This document shows positions 7,308 through 15,606 of a DNA stretch of 43,591 nucleotides, in pieces. Numbering within the stretch: the first letter of the stretch is position 1; each line of letters opens with the position of its first letter. The notes beneath the pieces were generated by a model. The model searched no databases. It worked only from the letters and a program-made list of their open reading frames with translations, and had not been told where the DNA came from. The stretch is from Bacteroidales bacterium. GTDB lineage: Bacteria; Bacteroidota; Bacteroidia; Bacteroidales; JAIOZK01. The translations under genes and the position numbers were made by a program. Where the stretch lies: the NCBI GenBank assembly GCA_021738625.1, contig JAIPBS010000034.1:1-43591 (forward strand). The letters run 5' to 3'.

Positions 7308-9659
7308 TCAATAAACTATAAATGGGGTATGACTGACATATTTCCCGTTTTGCACCAGCACCAAATGATAGGTCCCAGAGGTGAGTCCGGCCGTGTTGTA
7401 TTCACAGAAAAAGTCGCCTGCCATAACAGGAATGACATCAAGCATGGCGCCCTGAGATGAAAAAATTTCAATATTGGCGTCGGTTTCAAAATTCGTATGG
7501 ATGTTCAGCATATCCGAAACCGGATTTGGAAAAATCCTGATCGCATCCGATTTGTCGGGTGTATTTTCATGTTTGCCCACATATTGTGTATCCCAAACCG
7601 CGAGGGTGTATTGTCCCGGCACCATATCAACATAAATGTACCCCACACTCCAGATGCCTTCCCGCACATGTTCAATTTCCTGCCATTCTTCACCGGCATA
7701 AGGTCTGTAAAGGATCACAACCGAATCCTGTTCGCTTTCTATTAGGTCGTTATCCAGATAATCAAAACGGTTGTACATCAGCTTGGCTGTGGCGTCAAAA
7801 TTTTCGGGCAGTATTCCTTCGATGGTCCAATATCTGTATGGAGAAAGGCTAAGGCCTGGCAGGGGGTCGAACATGCTGTCAGGGGCAGCCCAGTTGTGAA
7901 CGACTTGTACAAAGGCACTGTCGCTGATATCTTCCACCTTGATGCTGCAATAAGTTTCAGGAAAAGAGTAGTTCCCGGTTTCTTTGATGATCTTGTAGTT
8001 GTCGGTTGTAGCATCGCACATGCGTTCTTCCGGATCGACAAAAACAGCTATGGGTTCGAATGGAACTTCCAGCACCGAATGACCGGCCGGGCCGGAAAAA
8101 TGTACCGTATCCGTAAAACTATTCCAGTCGTTATCCATTAGTGTAACTTCAATGATGTTATCCAAATCGATGTGCGCAACGCCTTTGTGTTTTTGTCTTG
8201 AATAGATATCCACCATAAAATTTTTTCCGTTGTTTTGAACAGCAAATGAATCGATCGAAAAATGGGGGGTGCCACCTGTGAACACCCAGGCGTCGAAGAA
8301 ACCCGTCATGTCGGTGCCGGTATGATCGCTGAAGAAATCCCTCATATCATAGGATGAAGCATGCTTGAAAGCAAACTCCTGCACGTAGGCCGTAACGGCG
8401 TCAAAAAAAACAGAATCGCCAAGATAGGCCCGCATGGATTGCACCACTGTCGCACCTTTATCGTAGGCTGTCATTCCGTAAGTATAGGCATGGGGCAGGC
8501 CGTATAATGGCAGGTAGCTCCCGTCGCCCGAACCGGTATGGCAATAATGCAGCACATCCGCATGGTTTTCACGCATCAGGCTTTTAAACTCATCCGGGCT
8601 GTAAAGGATCTCTTTATAGAAAAATTCACAGAAAGTAGCCCAGCCCTCATTGAGCCACATGTCGCCCGCATCGACACAGGTTATGCAATCACCAAACCAC
8701 ATATGCGAAAGCTCATGTGCGATCAGCCATTCATGATCCAGGTTGCCGTTGATGCTTGAATTGGGATAGGCAATGTTGGTGGCGTGTTCCATTGCACCGA
8801 TGGACGTTCCCACATAGCCGATTCTGCTAAAAGGATAAGGCCCGAAGTGTTCTTCAAAAATCGCGGTAATTTCATTCAAAGTCCCAAATGATCCTACGAC
8901 ATCATTCGAGTCGATCGGTCTTACAAAAATATTGACCGGAATATCCCGTTCAATTCCGTTATAGGTGTCGGTGTATTCCCAGTAATTGCCGGTTGCCACT
9001 GAGGCCAGGTAAGTGGGGATGGTTTCCTCCAGTTGCCAGTGATATGTAGAGGTGTTATTACCATTGTTCATAATTTCGATCAACTCGCCTCCGCAAACGG
9101 CCTTATGACCCTCCGCAACCGTTATGTAGCAATCGTAAGTGGCCCGGTCGGTGAAATCGTCCACACAGGGAAACCAGGCTTTGCCCAGGTTATGCGGATC
9201 GGAGACGAAGCCCACACCAAGATTGAAAGAATAATTTCCCGACCAGTGGTAGCCTCCCCATCCTTCATGAAACGGATTGCCATGATAATGAATGTCCAGA
9301 ATTATGGTGTCTCCCGTACTGATTGTGCTGGGGAGTGGAATGTAAAGCAATGGACTGTTGTGGATGAAATCCTCCAGTTCTACCTGGTTCATAAAAACTT
9401 CATCAACAGTTAAGTCCAGCAACTCAAGCGAAATATGATCCAACAAATCTATTTTTGTGGTGAGCCGTAGCCCCGCTCTTGCTTTGATCGTGTTTTCATC
9501 GTAATTGATGCTGTCGATATTAATGGTATAATTCACAACATCAATGGTATCTCCGATACCGTTCAGATTTTGAGTAAAACCTGCTTTGCAGAAAAGCAGG
9601 GATACAACAAATAGCAGGGTGGTAATAAACAAGCTGAAAATTTTAAGATTTGAGATCAT
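7308..9659 (-). CDS. secreted M1-family metallo-aminopeptidase with T9SS sorting domain
   Basis: Zinc aminopeptidase of 783 residues, exported by Sec and then by the type IX system. Signal peptide about 1-29. An M1 N-terminal beta-domain precedes the catalytic domain, which carries G-A-M-E-H (288-292), zinc motif H315-E-L-S-H319 and third ligand Glu338 in NEGWATF. The last ~80 residues begin IRIFPNPVSDMLNIH and end GTYHLVLVQNGKYVSH, a type A Por sorting domain that is cleaved when the protein is attached to the cell surface. The role is probably digestion of external peptides. A linker with an M1-like Ig region lies between. It is a single gene with a 246-bp spacer before the plus-strand tolC-like gene. 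Confidence 0.9.
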   Translation of the reverse strand: MISNLKIFSLFITTLLFVVSLLFCKAGFTQNLNGIGDTIDVVNYTINIDSINYDENTIKARAGLRLTTKIDLLDHISLELLDLTVDEVFMNQVELEDFIHNSPLLYIPLPSTISTGDTIILDIHYHGNPFHEGWGGYHWSGNYSFNLGVGFVSDPHNLGKAWFPCVDDFTDRATYDCYITVAEGHKAVCGGELIEIMNNGNNTSTYHWQLEETIPTYLASVATGNYWEYTDTYNGIERDIPVNIFVRPIDSNDVVGSFGTLNEITAIFEEHFGPYPFSRIGYVGTSIGAMEHATNIAYPNSSINGNLDHEWLIAHELSHMWFGDCITCVDAGDMWLNEGWATFCEFFYKEILYSPDEFKSLMRENHADVLHYCHTGSGDGSYLPLYGLPHAYTYGMTAYDKGATVVQSMRAYLGDSVFFDAVTAYVQEFAFKHASSYDMRDFFSDHTGTDMTGFFDAWVFTGGTPHFSIDSFAVQNNGKNFMVDIYSRQKHKGVAHIDLDNIIEVTLMDNDWNSFTDTVHFSGPAGHSVLEVPFEPIAVFVDPEERMCDATTDNYKIIKETGNYSFPETYCSIKVEDISDSAFVQVVHNWAAPDSMFDPLPGLSLSPYRYWTIEGILPENFDATAKLMYNRFDYLDNDLIESEQDSVVILYRPYAGEEWQEIEHVREGIWSVGYIYVDMVPGQYTLAVWDTQYVGKHENTPDKSDAIRIFPNPVSDMLNIHTNFETDANIEIFSSQGAMLDVIPVMAGDFFCEYNTAGLTSGTYHLVLVQNGKYVSHTPFIVY

Positions 9660-9869
9660 GGCAGTGAACTTAAATGATTTCTTATGAGGAAGTAAAATTA
9701 TTAAAAATTAACGTTGATTGTTTTTATATTTGGATCACGCGAATTTTAACAAGATGTTCACATGCGTACATCCACTGTCAACAAATGAACACAGAAGGCG
9801 CTTTTATAAAGGGGGGATGGTTGTAATGTCCTATTAAACAAGGCGATATGTTTGTGGCATATTTTTAGC

Positions 9870-9877
9870 TAATTTTG
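9870..9877 (+). promoter_or_regulatory. candidate -7 box (TAATTTTG) for the TolC-like gene
   Basis: Exact TAnnTTTG match 28 nt before the ATG, with TTTG at 9851-9854 upstream. The spacing of 15 nt is a little short for the Bacteroidetes -33/-7 promoter. The expected transcript start is near 9884. Confidence 0.4.
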
Positions 9878-9905
9878 AAGCAGAACAAGAAAATTCATAG
9901 AAACA

Positions 9906-11297
9906 ATGAGAAGAAATAGTATTTTTTTCCGAAGTCTCGCTTTATCTTTTTTGCTTACAATGATCTTAGGTATTGCAGGGACCATTTATGCGCAAGAAGT
10001 ATGGTCGCTGGAAGATTGCATCAATTATGCGATCGATAACAACATACGGATAAAGCAGAGTGAACTGAATGCCGAAAGCTATGAAGACGACTGGCAGCAA
10101 AGCAAGCTGGCACTTCTGCCTTCATTGAATGCCTCTGCCTCGCACAGTTATGGTTGGGGCCGTTCGATCGACCTTGCTACATATGAATATACCGACAAGC
10201 AAACACAGCAGAATTATTTTTCGGCCAGTTCGGAAGTCAATATTTTTAACGGTTTGCAAAAATTCAACCTGATCAAAAGAGACCTATACAATTATATGGC
10301 AAGCAAATATGACTCCGATAAAATGCGGGATGATATTTCCTTGCAGATCGCTGCGGCATATCTTCAGATCTTGTTCAGCAAGGAAATGCTTGATCAGACC
10401 AAAGAACAGGTGGCGGTTACCAAACTCCAGATCGAACGTACGCAAAAACTGGTTGATGCCGGCACGCTTCCAAAGGGCGATCTATTGGATATACAGTCTC
10501 AGGGTGCTACCGAAGAACTGAATCTGATCAATGCACAAAACCAGCTCAACCTCGCTTACCTTGATTTGCTTCAGTTGCTAGATAAAAGCATGGCGGAAAA
10601 ATTTGAGATTGAAATACCCGAATTTGATATTGAACAGGAGTTTGACCTGATTGATTCGGAAAAGATCTACGGTTTGGCCATCACACATTTGCCAGAGATA
10701 AAAAGCGCCGAATACCAGTTGATGAGCAGCGAACGCGAACTGGCCAGGGCAAAAGGAATGCGCAGCCCATCGCTCAACCTGAGAGGTACCTGGGGAACCA
10801 ACTACTCCGACCAGATCATTTTTTCAGATCCCAGTGATCCTGATTTTGGAGAAGTGATCCCCTTCGGAGACCAGCTCAACCAGAATCAGAATAAAACCTT
10901 GTCCCTTTCCCTGAGCATACCGATCTTCAACGGATTTCAGGTAAGCACCTACATCAATCAAAGTAAGCTGAACCGGTTGAATGCGCAGTATAACCTGGAG
11001 CTTCAAAAAAATGTTGTCCGGAAAAGTGTGGAACAGGCTTATACCGATGCGCTGGCGGCTTTCAAAGCTTATATGGCCACAGAAAAATCATTAACCGCTT
11101 ACCAGGAGGCCTTTAAGTATATGGAGCAAAAATTCAACGTGGGTATGGTAAACTCGCTGGAATATAACGTGGCAAAGTCGCAGCTTACCCGTGCCGAATC
11201 TGAATTGCTTTCAGCCAAGTATGATTTTATCTTTAAGTCAAAGGTGCTTGATTTCTATATGGGTAACCCCATCACACTGGGTGATGTGAGCAGGTAA
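9906..11297 (+). CDS. TolC-family outer membrane efflux protein
   Basis: Outer-membrane channel of 463 residues for tripartite efflux. Signal peptide about 1-29 (ends TIYAQ). Two OEP repeats follow, each starting with long amphipathic helices: WSLEDCINYAIDNNIRIKQSE near the N terminus and the second half from about 245. The family Asn-Pro-like turns and the repeated pattern LDIQSQ and VAKSQLTRAES are present. The adaptor gene follows after 121 bp, although a strong terminator lies between them (11319-11346). No inner-membrane MacB or RND partner lies next to them, so the pump protein must come from elsewhere. Confidence 0.88.
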   Translation: MRRNSIFFRSLALSFLLTMILGIAGTIYAQEVWSLEDCINYAIDNNIRIKQSELNAESYEDDWQQSKLALLPSLNASASHSYGWGRSIDLATYEYTDKQTQQNYFSASSEVNIFNGLQKFNLIKRDLYNYMASKYDSDKMRDDISLQIAAAYLQILFSKEMLDQTKEQVAVTKLQIERTQKLVDAGTLPKGDLLDIQSQGATEELNLINAQNQLNLAYLDLLQLLDKSMAEKFEIEIPEFDIEQEFDLIDSEKIYGLAITHLPEIKSAEYQLMSSERELARAKGMRSPSLNLRGTWGTNYSDQIIFSDPSDPDFGEVIPFGDQLNQNQNKTLSLSLSIPIFNGFQVSTYINQSKLNRLNAQYNLELQKNVVRKSVEQAYTDALAAFKAYMATEKSLTAYQEAFKYMEQKFNVGMVNSLEYNVAKSQLTRAESELLSAKYDFIFKSKVLDFYMGNPITLGDVSR

Positions 11298-11318
11298 AAA
11301 CTGATTTTTGTTTGATGC

Positions 11319-11346
11319 AAAACCCTCTTGATCAAGAGGGTTTTTT
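11319..11346 (+). terminator. Rho-independent terminator after the TolC-like gene
   Basis: A-run, then the perfect palindrome CCCTCTTGATCAAGAGGG (11323-11340), then TTTTTT. The flanking A and T runs make it work in both directions. It lies 22 bp past the stop codon and separates the channel gene from the adaptor gene. Confidence 0.85.
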
Positions 11347-11395
11347 GTTTTGCAGGCAAGTTTAATTTAACTAATTTTACCACATAAACCCTGAA

Positions 11396-11422
11396 ATGAA
11401 ATCAACCTTCAATAGAGAATGA
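11396..11422 (+). other. possible 8-codon leader ORF overlapping the adaptor start
   Basis: ATG at 11396 opens MKSTFNRE and stops at TGA 11420-11422, which overlaps the adaptor ATG (11419) as ATGA. This geometry could couple translation. It may also be chance. A near -7 box (TAATTTTA, 11372-11379, one mismatch) stands upstream. Confidence 0.3.
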
Positions 11423-12780
11423 AATCAAAAAAGTCATCAAACAAAAAATGGATCATTTGGGGCATCCTTATTGTGCTCGTTATTTTGGTCTTTCTGGCTG
11501 TTGCCAAGGGCGGTAGCAAAGGTCAGTTAAAGGTGAGTACCGACCAGGTACAGATTAAAACCATTGTAGAAACCGTTTCGGCCAATGGTAAGATACAACC
11601 CGAAACAGATGTTAAGATCAGTCCTTATATCTCCGGAGAAGTTAAGGAACTGTATGTAAAAGAAGGCGATACTGTGCAGGCAAACGACTTGCTTGCTGTG
11701 ATCGACCCTGAAATTTATCGCTCAAATTATGAAAGGATAGAAGCTTCCCTAAACACCCAAAAGGCAAATCTGGCCAGCGCCCGTGCAAGACTCGCGCAGG
11801 CAAAAGCCCAGTATGCCAAAGAAGAGCAAAATTTTAAGCGAAGCAAGCAGCTTTATGATCAGGGGGTGATTTCGGAGGCGGATTTTGACGCGGCCAATGC
11901 CGCTTACCAGGTAGCAGAAGCCGAGGTGCAGGCTGCAAGGGAAAGCGTTCAGGCTGCCGAATACACGGTTGCCAGTGCCCGGGCTTCACTCGAAGAAGCC
12001 GAAGAGAACCTCAGGAGAACAAATATCTACGCTCCCAATTCCGGCACGGTGTCGAAGCTGAATGTGGAAGTGGGCGAGCGCGTGGTAGGCGCTTCTCAGT
12101 TCAGCGCGGGTACCGAGATCATGACCATCGCCAACCTGCACAGCATGGAAGTGAATGTGGAAGTGAACGAAAACGATATTGTGCGTGTAGAAATGGGAGA
12201 CACCTGCACCATAGAAGTGGATGCCTATCTGGATAAGGAGTTCAAAGGTGTTGTGACTGAAATTGCAACATCTGCCAATACCACTGGCGTGAGCGCCGAT
12301 CAGGTGACCAATTTCGATGTGAAAATTCACATTTTGCGTAAATCCTATGAAAACCTGATCCCGGAAGACAAACCTCATGTGTCGCCATTTAAGCCGGGCA
12401 TGTCGGCTACTGTTGATATCCAGACCGAAACCGCTGAAGGCGTTTTGGCCGTGCCCATTCAGGCTGTGACCACCAGACCCGATACTTCAGGCCGTTTGAC
12501 TTCAAAACTTGAAGAACTCGAAAAAGAAAAGCTTGAAGAGAAGGAAGGCGTTGAGGCGGATGATAAGGACCTGGAAGTGGTATTCCTTTATCAGGATGGA
12601 AAAGCCATTTTGCAGGTGGTGGAAACCGGTATTCAGGACAATACCTATATCGAAATTGAAAAGGGGCTGCAAGAAGATCAGGAAGTGATATCATCACCCT
12701 ACAGCGCCGTGTCAAGAGAACTGGAAAACCGCATGGAAGTTGAAAAAGTAGCTAAAAAGGATTTATTCAAGGAGAATTAG
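11419..12780 (+). CDS. MacA/HlyD-type periplasmic adaptor protein
   Basis: Membrane-fusion adaptor of 453 residues linking an inner-membrane pump to a TolC channel. An N-terminal membrane anchor (about 11-30) is followed by the lipoyl half-motif PYISGEVKELYVKEGDTV (about 69-86). A long Ala/Glu/Gln-rich coiled-coil hairpin (about 105-200) comes next, then the second lipoyl half (NIYAPNSGTVSKLNVEVGERV) and beta-barrel. It resembles the ABC-linked MacA type more than RND adaptors, but no ABC gene is adjacent. An acidic Lys/Glu stretch at about 352-385 is an insertion. AAGGAG near its 3' end could serve the next gene. Confidence 0.85.
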   Translation: MKSKKSSNKKWIIWGILIVLVILVFLAVAKGGSKGQLKVSTDQVQIKTIVETVSANGKIQPETDVKISPYISGEVKELYVKEGDTVQANDLLAVIDPEIYRSNYERIEASLNTQKANLASARARLAQAKAQYAKEEQNFKRSKQLYDQGVISEADFDAANAAYQVAEAEVQAARESVQAAEYTVASARASLEEAEENLRRTNIYAPNSGTVSKLNVEVGERVVGASQFSAGTEIMTIANLHSMEVNVEVNENDIVRVEMGDTCTIEVDAYLDKEFKGVVTEIATSANTTGVSADQVTNFDVKIHILRKSYENLIPEDKPHVSPFKPGMSATVDIQTETAEGVLAVPIQAVTTRPDTSGRLTSKLEELEKEKLEEKEGVEADDKDLEVVFLYQDGKAILQVVETGIQDNTYIEIEKGLQEDQEVISSPYSAVSRELENRMEVEKVAKKDLFKEN

Positions 12781-12788
12781 ACAGCATT

Positions 12789-13481
12789 TTGTCCTCTCTT
12801 ATCATACATATCGAAACTGCCACAGAGATTTGTTCTGTTGCTTTAAGCCGTGGCAAAGAAGTGATCGCCCTGCGCGAGTCATCAGAAAAAAACATCCATG
12901 CAAGCATGACAGCGGTTTTTGTGAATGAAGTTTTTGAAGAAGTGAATATTAAGCCGGATGATCTGCAGGCCATTGTGGTAAGCAAAGGTCCGGGATCATA
13001 CACAGGTTTGCGCATCGGGGTTTCAACGGCCAAAGGTCTGTGTTATGCCCTCGATAAACCCTTGATAGCGGTGGAAACTTTGCAGGCCATGGTAAAAGGA
13101 ATGCTTTCGCAAAAATCCGAAGATACATTGTATTGCCCCATGATCGATGCCAGGCGGATGGAAGTGTATTCGGCATTGTTCAACAGTAATTGTATCAAAG
13201 TAAGGGAGACCAAAGCCGAGATCATCGATGAGCGTTCTTTTGCTGAATATCTGAAAGATCAAAAGATCATATTTTTCGGCAATGGTGCGCCCAAATGCCA
13301 AGCGACCTTGGGCGATCACCCCAACGCAATTTTCACGGATGATTTCAAGCCATCGGCCAAATACCTGATCGAAATAGCCTTTGAAAAATACAGGGCTAAA
13401 CAATTTGAAGATACGGCCTATTTCGAACCCTTCTACCTGAAAGACTTTGTTGCGGGCAAACCGAGGGTGAAGGGCTTGTAA
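12789..13481 (+). CDS. tsaB: tRNA t6A modification protein TsaB (YeaZ)
   Basis: Subunit of the TsaBDE complex that makes threonylcarbamoyl-adenosine at position 37 of ANN-decoding tRNAs. TsaB is a catalytically dead ASKHA-fold paralogue that scaffolds TsaD. The N-terminal IIHIETATEICSVALS and the signature KGPGSYTGLRIGVSTAKGL (66-84) are clear, and 230 residues is the normal length. The start is TTG at 12789, 8 nt after the adaptor stop; no ATG is available before the conserved first strand, although an ATT lies directly before it. AAGGAG at 12769-12774 is a plausible ribosome site. It appears co-transcribed with the adaptor. Confidence 0.93.
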   Translation: MSSLIIHIETATEICSVALSRGKEVIALRESSEKNIHASMTAVFVNEVFEEVNIKPDDLQAIVVSKGPGSYTGLRIGVSTAKGLCYALDKPLIAVETLQAMVKGMLSQKSEDTLYCPMIDARRMEVYSALFNSNCIKVRETKAEIIDERSFAEYLKDQKIIFFGNGAPKCQATLGDHPNAIFTDDFKPSAKYLIEIAFEKYRAKQFEDTAYFEPFYLKDFVAGKPRVKGL

Positions 13482-13508
13482 ACGATCACAAACTAAATCA
13501 CAAAAAAA

Positions 13509-14243
13509 ATGAAACCTAAATTGTTTTCCTTGGTCATCCTGCTTACAATGGGATTAACGGACAGTGTTTGTGCCCAGCAAAACGAATCCGATGATCTGCT
13601 TCAACATGAACTTAGTATTGGGGCAGGCAATCTGTTTATGAAAGACAATTTTTTCATGTATGAGGACTTTTACTCAATTGCACAATCTGAATACCTGATT
13701 GAATATCTTGACCGGCAACAAAACCTTCCTTACGTGGTTTTCGGTTACCGTTATCACCTGAGTGAGAAAATGGCTTTGCGTTCCCATTTCAATTTCTTTT
13801 ACAGCAAGCATCACAATGAAAACAATGCTTATGACTTCAAATACAAAAGCATTGGATCGATCCTGCAACTGGGTCTTGAATGGAGTATCCGTTATAAGTC
13901 GCTCAGGATATTTTATGGCTTTGATGCTTTTTGGGATCATGAGTTTTATAAATTCAATAAGGATCCGCTTGGTGTGGGAAACAACCAGGTTTACGAGTCG
14001 AAGTACAATAAAAGCGGATACGGATTAATGCCTTTGTTTGGCGCGGATATTCACATCACCCAAAGAATTTCAATCGGCACGCAGGCTTCCTTGTTTTTTG
14101 AAATTTACCAGGCACAGGAAAACATCGAATATACCACCGGTGTTATGCCAAACCTGTATTTCCAAAGCGAAGAATACAAGTCCGACGGCATTAAACTCGG
14201 TTTCGGGCCAATCGGGCTGGTGTTTTTGAATGTGCATCTTTAG
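13509..14243 (+). CDS. outer-membrane beta-barrel protein, unknown role
   Basis: A 244-residue exported protein with a signal peptide (about 1-22, ending VCAQ). The mature part alternates polar and aromatic residues in strands (LPYVVFGYRYHLS, MALRSHFNFFYS, LRIFYGFDAFW, RISIGTQASLFFEI), as in small outer-membrane beta-barrels of Bacteroidota. No named family is recognised. It lies 27 bp after tsaB and may be read through from it. The last residues, GPIGLVFLNVHL, look like a closing strand. Confidence 0.65.
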   Translation: MKPKLFSLVILLTMGLTDSVCAQQNESDDLLQHELSIGAGNLFMKDNFFMYEDFYSIAQSEYLIEYLDRQQNLPYVVFGYRYHLSEKMALRSHFNFFYSKHHNENNAYDFKYKSIGSILQLGLEWSIRYKSLRIFYGFDAFWDHEFYKFNKDPLGVGNNQVYESKYNKSGYGLMPLFGADIHITQRISIGTQASLFFEIYQAQENIEYTTGVMPNLYFQSEEYKSDGIKLGFGPIGLVFLNVHL

Positions 14244-14393
14244 AATAGATTCCGCCACTTAGGGCTTTTGAAGATGTTCCGTTAATTGGGGCTTTCTTAA
14301 AAGTCTTTGTTTTGCCACAAAGGCTCAAAGGCGCAAAACTTCACCAGGATGTTTTTTGACAGAAAGGTAGTTCTTTGCAATTTAAATTCTGGA

Positions 14394-14732
14394 TCATTCA
14401 ACCGGATAGGCCTTCAGGCCGGCCTTCATAGCACCTTCGATAGCACCATTGAGTTCCTCCACACCCGGGAAATAATCTTCCTCAGGATCGTATTGCTCAA
14501 TGCTCCATTTGAAAATGGCAAAATCCCAATTATTCATTTTTCCCTTGTAGGTTAACCTTGCCACCGGAGAAACATCAAAAAACTCCTTTCTGTTCAGGTA
14601 AAGGAATTTGCCTTTGAATTCTGCCATATACTCGACTTTATCTTTCAGATGAGCTAAATGCGTATTGTTGAATTGGTCGATTCTTTGTAAGACTTCTTCT
14701 TTAATATTCGGGGGAATAGTTGATTTTTTCAT
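14394..14732 (-). CDS. conserved uncharacterised protein (~112 aa)
   Basis: Cytosolic protein without signal or membrane segment. I use the start MKKSTIPPN at 14732, because the longer frame adds AT-rich codons (KNINFIIKFKSI) that run into the divergent promoter of the nucleotidase. Conserved-looking blocks are KGKFLYLNR, SPVARLTYKGKMNNWDFAIFKWS and the glycine/alanine C-terminal helix ELNGAIEGAMKAGLKAYP. It resembles a widespread family of unknown function that I cannot name with confidence. It is divergent from the next gene by 56 bp. Confidence 0.6.
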   Translation of the reverse strand: MKKSTIPPNIKEEVLQRIDQFNNTHLAHLKDKVEYMAEFKGKFLYLNRKEFFDVSPVARLTYKGKMNNWDFAIFKWSIEQYDPEEDYFPGVEELNGAIEGAMKAGLKAYPVE

Positions 14733-14788
14733 TTTAAGCAAAATTGATTTAAATTTGATGATAAAATTAATATTCTTAAAACACAATT

Positions 14789-15253
14789 ATGAAAATCCTG
14801 TTTATTGACATGGACAATGTTTTGGTTGATTTTCGTTCTGCTTTCCAATACATTGATAAGCCAATGTTGGAGAAAAATAAAGATAATCTTGATGACATTG
14901 ATGGAATATTTTCTTTGATGAAACCCATGCCGGGAGCAATAGAAGCATATCATTTTCTCTCGGAGCATTTTGATACCTACATCCTCAGCACGGCTCCCTG
15001 GAATAATCCTTCCGCCTGGATTGACAAATTGCTTTGGGTGAAAAAATACCTGCCTGATGTTGCTTACAAACGTTTGATCATAACACACCACAAAAACCTT
15101 TGCCGGGGGGATTACCTGATTGATGACAGAAGAAAAAACGGCGTGGATAAGTTTAAGGGCGAGCATATTCATTTTGAGACGGAACGTTTCCCGGATTGGA
15201 AGGCTGTTTTGGAGTATTTGTGTGAAAATGAGGGAATAAAACACCATAAGTAG
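14789..15253 (+). CDS. 5'(3')-deoxyribonucleotidase (HAD, NT5C-like)
   Basis: HAD-superfamily phosphatase of 154 residues that dephosphorylates deoxynucleoside monophosphates and so limits dNTP pools. Motif I is D7-M-D9-NVLVDF; the second Asp is the acid/base. Motif II is LSTAPWNNPSAW (66-77). The Lys of motif III is within ITHHKNL (about 99-104), and motif IV is LIDDRRKNG (110-118). The length and small cap match bacterial NT5C proteins (PF06941). Single gene; the stop is followed by the repeat-bearing spacer before the defence island. Confidence 0.88.
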   Translation: MKILFIDMDNVLVDFRSAFQYIDKPMLEKNKDNLDDIDGIFSLMKPMPGAIEAYHFLSEHFDTYILSTAPWNNPSAWIDKLLWVKKYLPDVAYKRLIITHHKNLCRGDYLIDDRRKNGVDKFKGEHIHFETERFPDWKAVLEYLCENEGIKHHK

Positions 15254-15606
15254 AGACTGTTGTCTTTAAAGGCACGAATTAGGATATCTCCTTGCTATGA
15301 TTGACTTGTTGACTCTATGGACAGGCTCTAAGTAATAATGAGTTTTTATGCTGTTTTTACTTTTGGCTTGAACCAAAAGTAACAAAAGTTCAAGGCTGCC
15401 TAAAATTTTGATACAAAAGCTACGGATTCATTTCATTCCCGCAATCCAAGATGACCCAATGCAAACAGATGTGTTTCATAGTATAATGTTTGGTTTGGGT
15501 CATTGCGGATTGCTTACCCGCACGGCCCCCACAAGAAATGATTCCTTGTTTTGTAATCAAAATTTTAGAAGGCCATTGATGCTTCGATTCTGCTTCAGGC
15601 GGTATT
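15254..15606. other. spacer with two inverted repeats
   Basis: No gene seen. TTACTTTTGG (15357-15366) pairs with CCAAAAGTAA (15373-15382) in a repeat that I recall as common in Bacteroidota spacers. A longer inverted repeat follows at 15441-15513. Confidence 0.5.
15441..15513. repeat. 17-bp inverted repeat with 39-nt loop
   Basis: GCAATCCAAGATGACCC (15441-15457) and GGGTCATTGCGGATTGC (15497-15513) pair at 15 of 17 positions. It marks the left border of the defence island, just past the mcrC stop, and could end the mcrBC transcript or be a mobile-element relic. Confidence 0.5.

Noticed and set aside
11419..13481. A complete tripartite drug pump together with tsaB
   Set aside because: Only channel and adaptor are present; no ABC or RND pump gene lies next to them, so a complete pump cannot be claimed.
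13674..14258. Several frames on both strands within the outer-membrane barrel gene
   Set aside because: Shadows of the 13509-14243 gene, which has a signal peptide and strand pattern.
15441..15513. Possible CRISPR repeat pair
   Set aside because: Only one inverted pair is present, with no tandem direct repeats and no cas1/cas2. The Cas4 likeness of the downstream protein is a shared nuclease fold and not evidence of CRISPR.
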